Shown here: piece by piece, positions 55,297-63,031 of the stretch | Layout: every line of letters begins with the position of its first letter | Numbering within the stretch: position 1 is the stretch's first letter | Assembly: GCA_017475045.1 (NCBI GenBank) | Contig: JAFVGH010000082.1 | Coordinates: forward strand, 27,925 to 91,924 | Source of the DNA: Fibrobacter sp. | GTDB lineage: Bacteria > Fibrobacterota > Fibrobacteria > Fibrobacterales > Fibrobacteraceae | Direction of reading: 5' to 3' | Length of the DNA stretch: 64,000 nt | Made by a program: the position numbers and the translations under genes | Notes under the pieces: generated by a model | Seen by the model: the letters and a program-made list of their open reading frames with translations, nothing else | The model's database searches: none | Told to the model about the DNA's origin: nothing

Positions 55297-56876
55297 GGAT
55301 TGACTTCTCCTGAATCCGGTTTAGCTGCGGCCTCTTCTTTCCACTGCTGCAGCTCCTTCATCTTCTCGTCGTTGAGACCGTGGCGGTCGCGGAACTTGAA
55401 GTAGTCGTAGTGCATGCGCAGTGCCGAGCAGAACAGGTCTCCCATGTAGGCAGCCCCTCTACGGGTGAAGTGAATGTGGTCGGTAAAACCAAGAGCGGGT
55501 TCGCGGTTGGCCCACTTGATCATGGAGCCGTTCCCGCCCATCACACGGTGCATGTCCCAGTAGGCGGCGCCGTTTTCCAGGGCCACTTCACGGAGAGTCT
55601 TGACGGTAAGAGCCAGACCCGGGTAGGTTTTCCATTCGCCGTCCACCTGCTTGGCCATGTCGGCGGGACCGATGAACAGAATGTCGGCGTCGGGGTTCGC
55701 TTTCTGGATGGCGAGAATCTGCTTGGTAATGAGCTTCTTGGTCCAGTCTACGTTGCTGCTGTTGGTGCCGGGCACCAGGTTGCCACCGTACTCCATAATG
55801 ATAAGCCGTGCGTTCATGGCCTTGTAGGATTCTGCCAGGAGCTCGGAATCGATGCGGTGGAAAACCGTGCCCGAAGAACCGCGCATGGCCACGTTGTCCA
55901 CTGCCACACCATAGGCCCCGTCTGCGGAGATTGCGTAGATTTCGGCGGTTCCGTCCAGATAGATCTTTGCGTTGGATGTGGTGTCGGGGAGTTTCCAAGT
56001 ATAGACGTTGAGCCTGGTGAGCCGTTCCACCTCGGGGGAGGCAGCGGTCTCGAATGCGGTGCGGGTCTTTACCTTGAAGGTGCTGTCTTCGTTGACGCCA
56101 ACGGTGTCCGTATAGGTGCGCTGGTAGACCAACTTGAGCCGCAGGGCTCCACGCTTGCCGGCGAGAACCTTCACTGTAGAGTAACCGCCTACGTGGGGGA
56201 AGGTGTTCTTACGGTCTTCGCGCTTCTTGATGCCGATGACAGCGGAACCTTCCAGGTCGGCGAACTGGGCCAGAGGGCCGTAGCGGTTGTGGTCAGCCTC
56301 TTCTTCCTTGGGTCCAAAAAGGATATAGCGTTTGAGTTCGCCCTCGTTCCAGTGGCTTGTGGTCTGGGAGGGAATGGTAAGGATAGGCGGCATCATGCCG
56401 GGGCCTGCTCCGCCGAATTCTTGCTGCAGGTCTTCGCGGATGGTGGCCGATATGCGGTCTTCTTCTAGCTGGGAATCTCCGTAGTGGACGATGTGGACCA
56501 CGTTGGAATCCAGTTCCGCCAGCTGCAGGTGCAAGAAGAATCGGTCGAACCAGGAGGGATCGTCATTAGGCAGGTCGAATCGGGTCTTGCCGTTCTTGAA
56601 AAAGTCCTCGTAGTACTTGAGGGAGTCGCTGTAGGCGGCGAACTCCTTGCGCTTGGTGGCCTCCATCATCTCGCGGATGGCCTCTTCGGGGTCTACCGCA
56701 GCAGAATCGGCGGAGGAATCCTTGGGAGCCTGCTTTTCGAAGATGTCGGTGAGCTTCGGGTAGCGAAGCGTCACGTTTGCCACCTTGATGCCGCCGTCGG
56801 GGTAAACTACGGCTACGATGGCGAGAACCACGAACAGGCTGATGATGGAGAGGAGGACTTTGAGAGGGGACATCAT
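55293..56876 (-). CDS. Membrane-anchored SGNH-fold protein
   Basis: A 527-aa protein with an N-terminal membrane helix (KVLLSIISLFVVLAIVAVVY). SGNH features: HYGDSQLEEDRISATIR (block I, Ser), MEYGGNLV (block III-like) and FTDHIHFTRRGAAYMGD (block V, Asp-His). Together with the other SGNH gene and the MBOAT gene it forms a probable surface O-acylation unit. It overlaps hisS by 4 bp and the next SGNH gene by 4 bp. Confidence 0.82.
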   Translation of the reverse strand: MMSPLKVLLSIISLFVVLAIVAVVYPDGGIKVANVTLRYPKLTDIFEKQAPKDSSADSAAVDPEEAIREMMEATKRKEFAAYSDSLKYYEDFFKNGKTRFDLPNDDPSWFDRFFLHLQLAELDSNVVHIVHYGDSQLEEDRISATIREDLQQEFGGAGPGMMPPILTIPSQTTSHWNEGELKRYILFGPKEEEADHNRYGPLAQFADLEGSAVIGIKKREDRKNTFPHVGGYSTVKVLAGKRGALRLKLVYQRTYTDTVGVNEDSTFKVKTRTAFETAASPEVERLTRLNVYTWKLPDTTSNAKIYLDGTAEIYAISADGAYGVAVDNVAMRGSSGTVFHRIDSELLAESYKAMNARLIIMEYGGNLVPGTNSSNVDWTKKLITKQILAIQKANPDADILFIGPADMAKQVDGEWKTYPGLALTVKTLREVALENGAAYWDMHRVMGGNGSMIKWANREPALGFTDHIHFTRRGAAYMGDLFCSALRMHYDYFKFRDRHGLNDEKMKELQQWKEEAAAKPDSGEVNP

Positions 56877-58162
56877 AGACGTTTTACAATCGCATCCATA
56901 TTGCCGACGAACATTTCGCCAGTGCGCATGTCCTTGTACTCGAATTCACCTGCGGAAGCCTTGGATCCGTCCACGTACACGACGATTTTGGCGCCCTGGT
57001 AGTTGGCCTGGTCCAGCTGCTTGCCCATCTTCATGGCAGAAAGCGGGTGAGCGACCGAGAAGGGCTTGCCGGTGCTTGCGCTGCGGAAGGCCTGTGCGGT
57101 CTCGAACACCTTCTTCATGTCGTTGGTAAAGCTTGCGATGTAGAAGTCGACACTCTGCTTGGGGCTCGGGAGCAGGTTGTGTTCGGCGAGCAAGTCGGCG
57201 AGCACAACGTCACCCATGCCGAAGCCCACGCCCGGAATACGTTCGCCACCGAGTTTTTCGGTGAGGCTGTCGTAACGGCCACCGCCAGCGATAGCGCGCA
57301 TGGATTTACCCTTGTCAAAGACTTCGAACACGATGCCGGTGTAGTAGGCGAGGCCGCGAACAATGGAGAGGTCCAGGTTCACGCAGTCGCCGTAACCTGC
57401 GGCGGTAAGCGTTGCGAACAGGTCTTCAATTTCGGCGAGGGCTGCGGTAGCGTTTTCGCTGTGAACCTTGGTCTTGACTTCTTCAATGCTCTTGCAACTC
57501 ATGAAGTCGTCTAGCTTTTTCACCTGGTCTTCGGAAAGGCCTGCGTCGGCCAATGCCTTGGCGAATGCCTCGGGGCCGATTTTCAGGCGGCGGTCAAGTA
57601 CCGGGTACACCAGCGCCGGATTCGGGGCGCCAATTTCTTCCAGGTAAGTGGCCAAGAGTTTGCGGCTCGAAACGCCAATGGCAAATTCGCCGTCCTTCAG
57701 GCCGAACTTGCGGAGCATGGTGGCGATAGCGGCCATCAGGTCGGCTTCGGCGTAAATGCTTTCGGTACCGATGATGTCCATGTTCAGCTGGAAGAACTCG
57801 CGGAGGCGCCCCTTCTGAGCCTTTTCGTAACGGAAAAGGCGGGGCATGCTGAACCACTTGAATGGCTTCTTGAGTTCGCGGGCCTTCTGGATCACCAGAC
57901 GGGCAAGTGTCGGAGTCATTTCGGGGCGCAGAGCGATTTCGCGGTCGCCCTTGTCCTTGAAGTTGTAAAGCTGGCTTACGATTTCTTCGCCGGACTTGCC
58001 CGTATACAGCTCCAGATGCTCAAACATGGGGCCTTCGTATTCTTCGTAGGCAAAAGATTCGGCGGTGCTGCGCCAGGTGTCAAAAATGTAGTTCTGGATG
58101 CGCTCGGCTTCCGGGTAAAAATCGCGGGTGCCCTTGGGCAACTGAGGTATGGAAATGCTCAT
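56873..58162 (-). CDS. hisS: Histidyl-tRNA synthetase
   Basis: A 429-aa class II synthetase charging tRNA-His. Motif 2 is FRYEKAQKGRLREFFQLNMD, the histidine-binding motifs are RGLAYYTGIVFEVF and AGGGRYDSL, and the N-terminus is the usual PKGTRDFYP. It is first in an operon with the two SGNH genes and the MBOAT gene (4-bp overlaps), an unusual setting for hisS. Confidence 0.97.
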   Translation of the reverse strand: MSISIPQLPKGTRDFYPEAERIQNYIFDTWRSTAESFAYEEYEGPMFEHLELYTGKSGEEIVSQLYNFKDKGDREIALRPEMTPTLARLVIQKARELKKPFKWFSMPRLFRYEKAQKGRLREFFQLNMDIIGTESIYAEADLMAAIATMLRKFGLKDGEFAIGVSSRKLLATYLEEIGAPNPALVYPVLDRRLKIGPEAFAKALADAGLSEDQVKKLDDFMSCKSIEEVKTKVHSENATAALAEIEDLFATLTAAGYGDCVNLDLSIVRGLAYYTGIVFEVFDKGKSMRAIAGGGRYDSLTEKLGGERIPGVGFGMGDVVLADLLAEHNLLPSPKQSVDFYIASFTNDMKKVFETAQAFRSASTGKPFSVAHPLSAMKMGKQLDQANYQGAKIVVYVDGSKASAGEFEYKDMRTGEMFVGNMDAIVKRL

Positions 58163-58241
58163 AGTGCGCGAAAATTTAGAAAATGGACTGGGGACGATGA
58201 ATGCACAGGACGAAAATTGCGTCCAAAAAATGAGCTTTGAG

Positions 58242-58535
58242 CTACCAATTATCGTCGTCTTCTGTTTTTAGTTTTTCCCATTCGCCGTCTGTGCACTTGT
58301 AATCGCGGTCTTCTTCTTCTACGTAGATTCTCTCATCTTCCATGCTGGCGTTGCACGGGGGCAAGTAGCTTCTTCTTTTGACGGATCCGTCGTTATCATA
58401 GGTTCCTGCGGGGCTGCTTGAATCGTCATCTTGGGGGGCAATTGGTGGGACCGTTCCTGCATTATCACCATTTTTGCACCCGAAAAGAAGGATGGACATT
58501 GCAAAGAAGAATACAAGGATGAATTGTCTGCGCAT
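58242..58535 (-). CDS. Small Asp/Glu-rich lipoprotein
   Basis: A 97-aa protein. Signal peptide ends in the lipobox LLFGC (about residue 20) and the mature part is acidic (PQDDDSSSPAG, EEEDRDYKCTDGEWEKLKTEDDD). Two cysteines flank CNASMEDERIY. The CTDGEW element resembles Cys-containing repeats of other Fibrobacter lipoproteins. Function unknown. Confidence 0.75.
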   Translation of the reverse strand: MRRQFILVFFFAMSILLFGCKNGDNAGTVPPIAPQDDDSSSPAGTYDNDGSVKRRSYLPPCNASMEDERIYVEEEDRDYKCTDGEWEKLKTEDDDNW

Positions 58536-58599
58536 AGGGATTCCTCAAAAAATACGGGTTAAAATATACATAAATAGGGAAAAATCGTCTTTTTTTTTA

Positions 58600-58605
58600 T
58601 ATATT
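58600..58605 (+). promoter_or_regulatory. TATATT box, leaderless start
   Basis: TATATT ends 6 nt before ATG 58612 in an AT-rich tract; no Shine-Dalgarno sequence. Confidence 0.55.
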
Positions 58606-58611
58606 CAAGAT

Positions 58612-60474
58612 ATGAAGTGCTTGGGATTTTTTCAGTGGACTGCAATTTTGTCGGTGGCGGTATTCGCTCGACAGGTAAACGTTTCGACGGTTTCGGATTT
58701 GACTAGTGCCACCTTGGCTGCCAAGGCGGGGGACACCATCTGGGTGGCCCCGGGCAAGTACGAGCTGCCCTCAACCAACTGCAAAAACGATACCTTTGTG
58801 AACAGTACGGGCCGTGACTGCGGTCTCATCTGGCTGGGTGCCGACGGTACAAAGACCAATCCGATTGTCCTGGCGGGTTCAGACCCTGTAGACTTGCCCG
58901 AGATTTTCAGTTCTGACTACAAGCACAACTACGGTATTCACGTAACGGGAAATTACGTTATCCTTAAAAACCTGAAAATTCATTCCTTCAGCAAGGGCGT
59001 GGTATTCGACAATTCTGTTGGTGCCCTGATGGAAGACTGCGAGGTGTACCATACTGGAAACGAGATTGTCCATGTTCGTGATTCCAGCCAGCAGGTGACA
59101 TTGAACCGCAACTTTATCCATGGCTCGGGTTACGAAATTGCGAAGTACGGCGAAGGCATCTATGTCGGAACCTACAATACGGGGTGGGCATCTTCCCAGC
59201 AGGCCGACAGGGATGCTGGCTTTTGGGGGACTGACGCCTCACAACACCGCTATAGCGGCTACGACTGGCGCGTGAACGATACGAAAATCACCTGCAACAT
59301 TGTCAGCGGGACTACGGCCGAGAACATCGACGTGAAGGAAGGAACGGTCAGGGGTATTGTCCAGGGCAACATGTTCATTGGGGACAGTCTTGATTACAAC
59401 GGCGAGGTGTCCTATGACGACGCGAATATCGACATGAAGGGCGCTTACTGGACCATTACCGGAAACTACTTCTATAATTCCAAAAAACAGGGACTGCCTT
59501 ATTACAATCCCCATTTCAACTATTTTGTGGAAGAAGTGGTGATGCCGTCAAACGGGAATAAGACTGGGAGTAATATTGAAAAATACGAGAAAGCTGTTGG
59601 CGACGTGGTCAGCGTTGACAAATATGCTCAGAAAGGCTGGTGTGACGATAGCGGTACAGACAAGAACGACTGCGTGGAAAGCAAGAACCACGTGGTAGAG
59701 GAAATCAGGGATGTCCGCAATGATTGTGCGGAACTTTTCAAGATTCCGGAGTCTGGCATCGCATATTCGTCAAGCTTTACGCCGCCATCTAGTGCGTCGG
59801 TTGGTCCGACCAGTTCCTCGGCAGGGAATGTCTCCTATGAGACTACGCGTTATGAGGCAGAGGCTGCGATGTGCACCGGGTGTACTGAAAAGACAAATCA
59901 GGCTGCATCGGGCGGTAAATATATGCGCACCGAAACGACGGGTAACATCACCTTCAACGTCAATGTACCTACTGCTGGGACATACACGGTCACAATCCGT
60001 TTCAGCAACACTGCTTCAAACGCCAAGACTCAGGATATCTACGTAAACGGAACCAAGGTGAAATCCCAGGAATTCCCGGTAACGCTTGAAGGGAACCTGG
60101 GCGGTGCTGCCGCAGCCTTTGAGGATATGCCGGTTCAGGTATCGCTGAAGGCGGGGACCAATACCTTCGCTATCATCAAGAACTGGGGGCATGTGGATGT
60201 GGACTATATCGAGGTGAAGGTACCCTCCAATTCTGCTGCTGTCGGCAATTCTCTTGTTGCAGGGAGCGCCTTCCACGTTCAGGTGTCGGAAAATCTTGTG
60301 CGGATAACGGGTGCTGCGGCGGGGCAACCCTTTGCGGTTCTTGACATGCAGGGGAGGGTGCTGCGTTCTGGCCGGGTTCCTGCTGCGTCGAATCTGTCCG
60401 TCTATTTGGATCGCCCGGGAGTTTACCTGGTCAAGGTTGGTTCTACCGTGCGGACTGTGAAAATAATGCGATAA
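58612..60474 (+). CDS. Secreted beta-helix protein with CBM6/35-like module and sorting tail
   Basis: A 620-aa protein. A signal peptide (CLGFFQWTAILSVAVFA) is followed by a right-handed beta-helix region (about 22-380) of the polysaccharide-lyase/pectate-lyase-like type (AAKAGDTIWVAPGKYELPS), a Ser-rich linker (about 398-408), a CBM6/35-like module (about 410-535; YEAEAAMCTGC, ASGGKYMRTE, HVDVDYIEV) and a C-terminal tail (AVLDMQGRVLRSGRVP, GVYLVKVGS) like type IX secretion sorting domains. It probably acts on a plant cell-wall polysaccharide; catalytic residues and substrate cannot be read. Start ATG 58612 from signal and promoter. Confidence 0.82.
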   Translation: MKCLGFFQWTAILSVAVFARQVNVSTVSDLTSATLAAKAGDTIWVAPGKYELPSTNCKNDTFVNSTGRDCGLIWLGADGTKTNPIVLAGSDPVDLPEIFSSDYKHNYGIHVTGNYVILKNLKIHSFSKGVVFDNSVGALMEDCEVYHTGNEIVHVRDSSQQVTLNRNFIHGSGYEIAKYGEGIYVGTYNTGWASSQQADRDAGFWGTDASQHRYSGYDWRVNDTKITCNIVSGTTAENIDVKEGTVRGIVQGNMFIGDSLDYNGEVSYDDANIDMKGAYWTITGNYFYNSKKQGLPYYNPHFNYFVEEVVMPSNGNKTGSNIEKYEKAVGDVVSVDKYAQKGWCDDSGTDKNDCVESKNHVVEEIRDVRNDCAELFKIPESGIAYSSSFTPPSSASVGPTSSSAGNVSYETTRYEAEAAMCTGCTEKTNQAASGGKYMRTETTGNITFNVNVPTAGTYTVTIRFSNTASNAKTQDIYVNGTKVKSQEFPVTLEGNLGGAAAAFEDMPVQVSLKAGTNTFAIIKNWGHVDVDYIEVKVPSNSAAVGNSLVAGSAFHVQVSENLVRITGAAAGQPFAVLDMQGRVLRSGRVPAASNLSVYLDRPGVYLVKVGSTVRTVKIMR

Positions 60475-60498
60475 TCGCTAAAAAAAAGAAAATGCCCA

Positions 60499-60526
60499 GG
60501 CAGCGATTGACTGCCCGGACCGATTT
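60499..60526 (+). terminator. Terminator-like hairpin
   Basis: GGCAG CGATTGA CTGCC followed by CGGACCGATTTTT; the T-run is 7 nt beyond the stem. Confidence 0.4.
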
Positions 60527-60645
60527 TTACTTGATAAAGACGCTAAGCAAGAGCCTTGCTTCTTCTCCTGTGGCATACCGCACCTTGCTTATGGTGTTGC
60601 ATTTATAATAATGTGGAATGTCGTTTTTTGACATTGCTTTTTGTG

Positions 60646-60651
60646 TATATT
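60646..60651 (+). promoter_or_regulatory. TATATT box
   Basis: TATATT lies 35 nt before ATG 60687. TTGACA upstream is only 12 nt from it, too short for a standard -35. Confidence 0.4.
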
Positions 60652-60686
60652 TCATTATGTACGGGTCAAAAATGATTGGAGGAAGT

Positions 60687-61031
60687 ATGAATATTTGGGA
60701 TTTTCACAGGAATTATAGGGAGATGGACCGCAGGTACACGGACGAAATGCATACACCTGTTAAGCTTCACATAGAAGGTGGGCAAGTACTTTGGGACCGC
60801 TATCTAGAAGACCTTATGGATTGGCTTGTAAGCGAAGATTCGGAGGGGCGATTGGACCTTGAGAGGGTGACTTGCGAGGAGACGAACCTCGGGTTCACAT
60901 TTGAAGCTACGAGCCAAGACGGAACCAGGTGGAAGAGCGAGGCTGTGGATTGCCACAAGTTCAGGAGCGGGGCTGTTGTCGGAAGGTTCCCTGACAAGTC
61001 CGGCCGGCTTGTACTGGCGATTAGGAAATAA
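60687..61031 (+). CDS. Small hypothetical protein
   Basis: A 114-aa soluble protein (NIWDFHRNYREMDRRYTDEM at the start, then VKLHIEGGQVLWDRYLEDLMDW). I do not recognise the family. Start ATG 60687 has GGAGGA upstream; ATG 60657 is an in-frame alternative 5 nt after the TATATT box. The tail is followed directly by IS-like and palindromic repeats. Confidence 0.55.
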   Translation: MNIWDFHRNYREMDRRYTDEMHTPVKLHIEGGQVLWDRYLEDLMDWLVSEDSEGRLDLERVTCEETNLGFTFEATSQDGTRWKSEAVDCHKFRSGAVVGRFPDKSGRLVLAIRK

Positions 61032-61120
61032 TCAACCAGTAGTGAATGCGGCTACACAACGGAGGCTGTTGTTGGCCCGAATAGCAAAAGCAAACTTTTC
61101 CCCGACCTGAAGGACGGGGG
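61031..61120 (+). mobile_element. Possible right-end remnant of an IS200/IS605-type element
   Basis: A segment reading AGTGAATGCGGCTACACAAC ... GAATAGCAAAAGCAAAC, then the hairpin CCCCGACCTGAAGGACGGGG (61100-61119). This recalls the subterminal hairpin and guide-RNA end of IS605/IS1341-type elements. No transposase or TnpB gene is present. Confidence 0.3.
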
Positions 61121-61443
61121 ATTATGAGAGACTGTGGTTGCGAGGGAACGCCGTGACCGAGCAACCTCCTGCGTAGCGAACCCATTTTGCGAGGCGAGAG
61201 GGCATGGTTGCTAGGCAAAAAATCCGGAGGGTAGCGGCGAACAAAGTGAAGGCGCGACCGACGGTCTTTTTTGCAGGCGCCCCGGCTCGGAGGCCGGGGT
61301 GACAACGCCCTTGAGACTCGGATTATTCTAGATGCCGGAACGGGGTCCGGCATGATGTTGGTGGGGTGTTAGGGGCGGAGCCCCTAGGAGATGGGGTAGG
61401 GGTGAAACACCCGCTAAATCAAAATTTTTGCGGGTTTTGTCCT
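61121..61443. repeat. Palindrome-rich intergenic region
   Basis: No gene. Hairpins: GCCCCGGCTCGGAGGCCGGGG (61270-61290), GATGCCGGAACGGGGTCCGG (near 61330-61352) and AGGGGCGGAGCCCCT (61370-61386). They resemble dispersed palindromic elements. Confidence 0.55.
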
Positions 61444-61854
61444 TTAGTCGTCGCAGAAGTTGTCGTATTGTACTTGAACAAAGGGAGGGCAGTCTTCGCA
61501 AATTTTGTTGTCGTAGCCTACGAAAATATCGGAGTTGCTGTGTCGCTTGATGAAAAATTGGTAGGTCTCTGTATTAGTGGAATCAGGTTGCCTGTAAGAT
61601 GTGATATTTATAGTCCAGTTGAAATTTTCCAGGTCACGGTTGTCCACCCCCCAATAAAAATACTTACTGGTGTCTTTCTTTGAATAGATCAGGGAATCTC
61701 CGGCTACGATTTCGACATATAGGGAGTCCGTATCTGCGGATGCGTGAACGCTAATTCCGCTCCTGCATAACAATTCGCCAAAAAAGATTGTATACAGGTC
61801 GCAGGAACAAAGCGCAAGGAGCAGAAAGGTAATCAAAATACGCATAAGGACCAT
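61444..61854 (-). CDS. Small lipoprotein
   Basis: A 136-aa protein with signal and lipobox (LLLALCSC) near residue 20, then CDLYTIFFGELLC and a beta-rich domain ending in ICEDCPPFVQVQYDNFCDD with three cysteines. Start ATG 61854 overlaps the stop of the upstream lipoprotein gene (TGATG), so the two are translated together; ATG 61845 is an alternative. Function unknown. Confidence 0.65.
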   Translation of the reverse strand: MVLMRILITFLLLALCSCDLYTIFFGELLCRSGISVHASADTDSLYVEIVAGDSLIYSKKDTSKYFYWGVDNRDLENFNWTINITSYRQPDSTNTETYQFFIKRHSNSDIFVGYDNKICEDCPPFVQVQYDNFCDD

Positions 61855-62282
61855 CAACTGTTTTTTTCTACTAGCTTGTAATCGGCTAGTTCGCTGCATT
61901 CTTTCGAGGGCGGTGTGTTGAACAGTGTGAAACCGTCCGGCCGTTTGGTCAGATAAATGGCCGTAACTCCGCTGCCGACATCTAGGGTGTATGGGATTGC
62001 CTTCAGCCATTGATCATTGCAGAAAAATTCAATTTGGAGCACGTAATTGGATTCAAGCCTGTTTCCAGCGAGGGTTGTTTTTAGGTCCTTTGTTCCAATC
62101 TGTTGTAATACAGTGTCTTTGTCGTGAAGAACGGTTATTTTTAGAGAATCGGCGATAGGCGGATGTTCCGTATGGATACCAACATGGACTTCATCGTAGT
62201 CTGCGTCGGGAAAGCGTTCGCATTGGCAAAAGAGCAGAGGCAATGCCAAGATGAGTATTTTGGCGATGGTGGAAGATTTCAT
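61854..62282 (-). CDS. Small lipoprotein
   Basis: A 142-aa protein. Signal peptide with lipobox (PLLFCQC) and a beta-sandwich-like mature part (TEHPPIADSLKITVLHDKD, VLQIEFFCNDQWL, SGVTAIYLTKRPDG). No family recognised. Start ATG 62282 fits a TATATT-N6 spacing on the minus strand. Coupled to the following lipoprotein gene. Confidence 0.65.
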   Translation of the reverse strand: MKSSTIAKILILALPLLFCQCERFPDADYDEVHVGIHTEHPPIADSLKITVLHDKDTVLQQIGTKDLKTTLAGNRLESNYVLQIEFFCNDQWLKAIPYTLDVGSGVTAIYLTKRPDGFTLFNTPPSKECSELADYKLVEKNS

Positions 62283-62288
62283 ATCGGT

Positions 62289-62294
62289 AATATA
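62289..62294 (-). promoter_or_regulatory. TATATT box, leaderless start
   Basis: TATATT on the minus strand ends 6 nt before ATG 62282; no Shine-Dalgarno sequence. Confidence 0.5.
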
Positions 62295-62297
62295 CAT

Positions 62298-62604
62298 TAT
62301 TAGGAGTTTTGTTGTGCGCCGCGTATGTGGCCTCGGTTTGTTCTAGATGGCGGCTCGTGGGCCGCCGTGACGTTGGTGGGGCGTTGCGGGGTGTCCCCGC
62401 AGAGGGGGTAGGGGGCGACGAAGTGCCCACGAGGGGGAGGCTTCCCCCTTTGTAGTGAGAATTACAAGGAGATCCCCGCCTTCGCGGGAATGACAAGAGT
62501 GTGGCGGGCCTCGCAATGACAAGTGTGTGAGGGTCGCAATGACAAATTGGGGCGGATTCGCGGCATTTTTGTTCCGGATCCCGGATTTCGAGCCCCGAAT
62601 TACC
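62298..62604. repeat. Palindrome- and repeat-rich intergenic region
   Basis: No gene. Elements: GGCGGCTCGTGGGCCGCC (62348-62365), GCGGGGTGTCCCCGC (62385-62399), GATCCCCGCCTTCGCGGGAATGAC (62471-62494) and two TCGCAATGACAA fragments (62511-62522, 62534-62545). The last match the end of the repeat seen at 13279. Confidence 0.6.
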
Positions 62605-62610
62605 TATATT
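62605..62610 (+). promoter_or_regulatory. TATATT box of rpsO-pnp
   Basis: TATATT about 128 nt before ATG 62738; gives a long leader, unlike most promoters in the window. Confidence 0.5.
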
Positions 62611-62616
62611 TCTGAC

Positions 62617-62737
62617 CCGTAGTTGCATTTTTGCCTTGGTCCTGCGTCCAGATTCGCCAATTCCACTGGGCCTAAAGCAGGGAAACTCGGGCATAAACAT
62701 GTAATTAGTTAAACAATCAAAAAAAGGAATGGCTATA
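62617..62737 (+). promoter_or_regulatory. rpsO leader, possible S15 autoregulatory site
   Basis: The leader is about 121 nt and contains potential pairings (CCAG / CTGG around 62650-62672, GCCTTGG / CTGGGCC). S15 controls its own leader in other bacteria, but the structures differ between phyla, so this is a candidate only. Confidence 0.3.
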
Positions 62738-63010
62738 ATGGCTACTATCACTAAGGAAAAAGCTGCAGAGCTCACCGCCAAGTTCGGCGCCAACGAAAAG
62801 GATACTGGAAACGTCCGCGTGCAGGTCGCTATCCTCACCGAAAAGATCAAGAACCTGACCGAGCACATCAAGAGCCACAAGAAGGACTTCCACTCCCTCC
62901 GCGGTCTGTCCATGATGGTTGCAAAGCGCAAGAACCTCCTCAAGTACTACGGCGAAAAGGACATTGTCGCCGCTCGTGCCCTCATCAAGGAACTCGGTCT
63001 CCGCGGCTAA
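62738..63010 (+). CDS. rpsO: 30S ribosomal protein S15
   Basis: A 90-aa S15. Start ATG 62738 has AAGGA 8 bp upstream; an earlier ATG (62729) overlaps that ribosome binding site. Conserved SLRGLSMMVAKRKNLLKYY near the end and the TGNVRVQVAILTEKI core. It binds 16S rRNA helices 20-22. pnp follows after 21 bp, the usual rpsO-pnp pair. Confidence 0.97.
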   Translation: MATITKEKAAELTAKFGANEKDTGNVRVQVAILTEKIKNLTEHIKSHKKDFHSLRGLSMMVAKRKNLLKYYGEKDIVAARALIKELGLRG

Positions 63011-63031
63011 TCTGCGGACTGGAGATAATCT

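Noticed and set aside
55380..56468. Plus-strand frame opposite the membrane-anchored SGNH gene
   Set aside because: Shadow; the SGNH motifs are on the minus strand.
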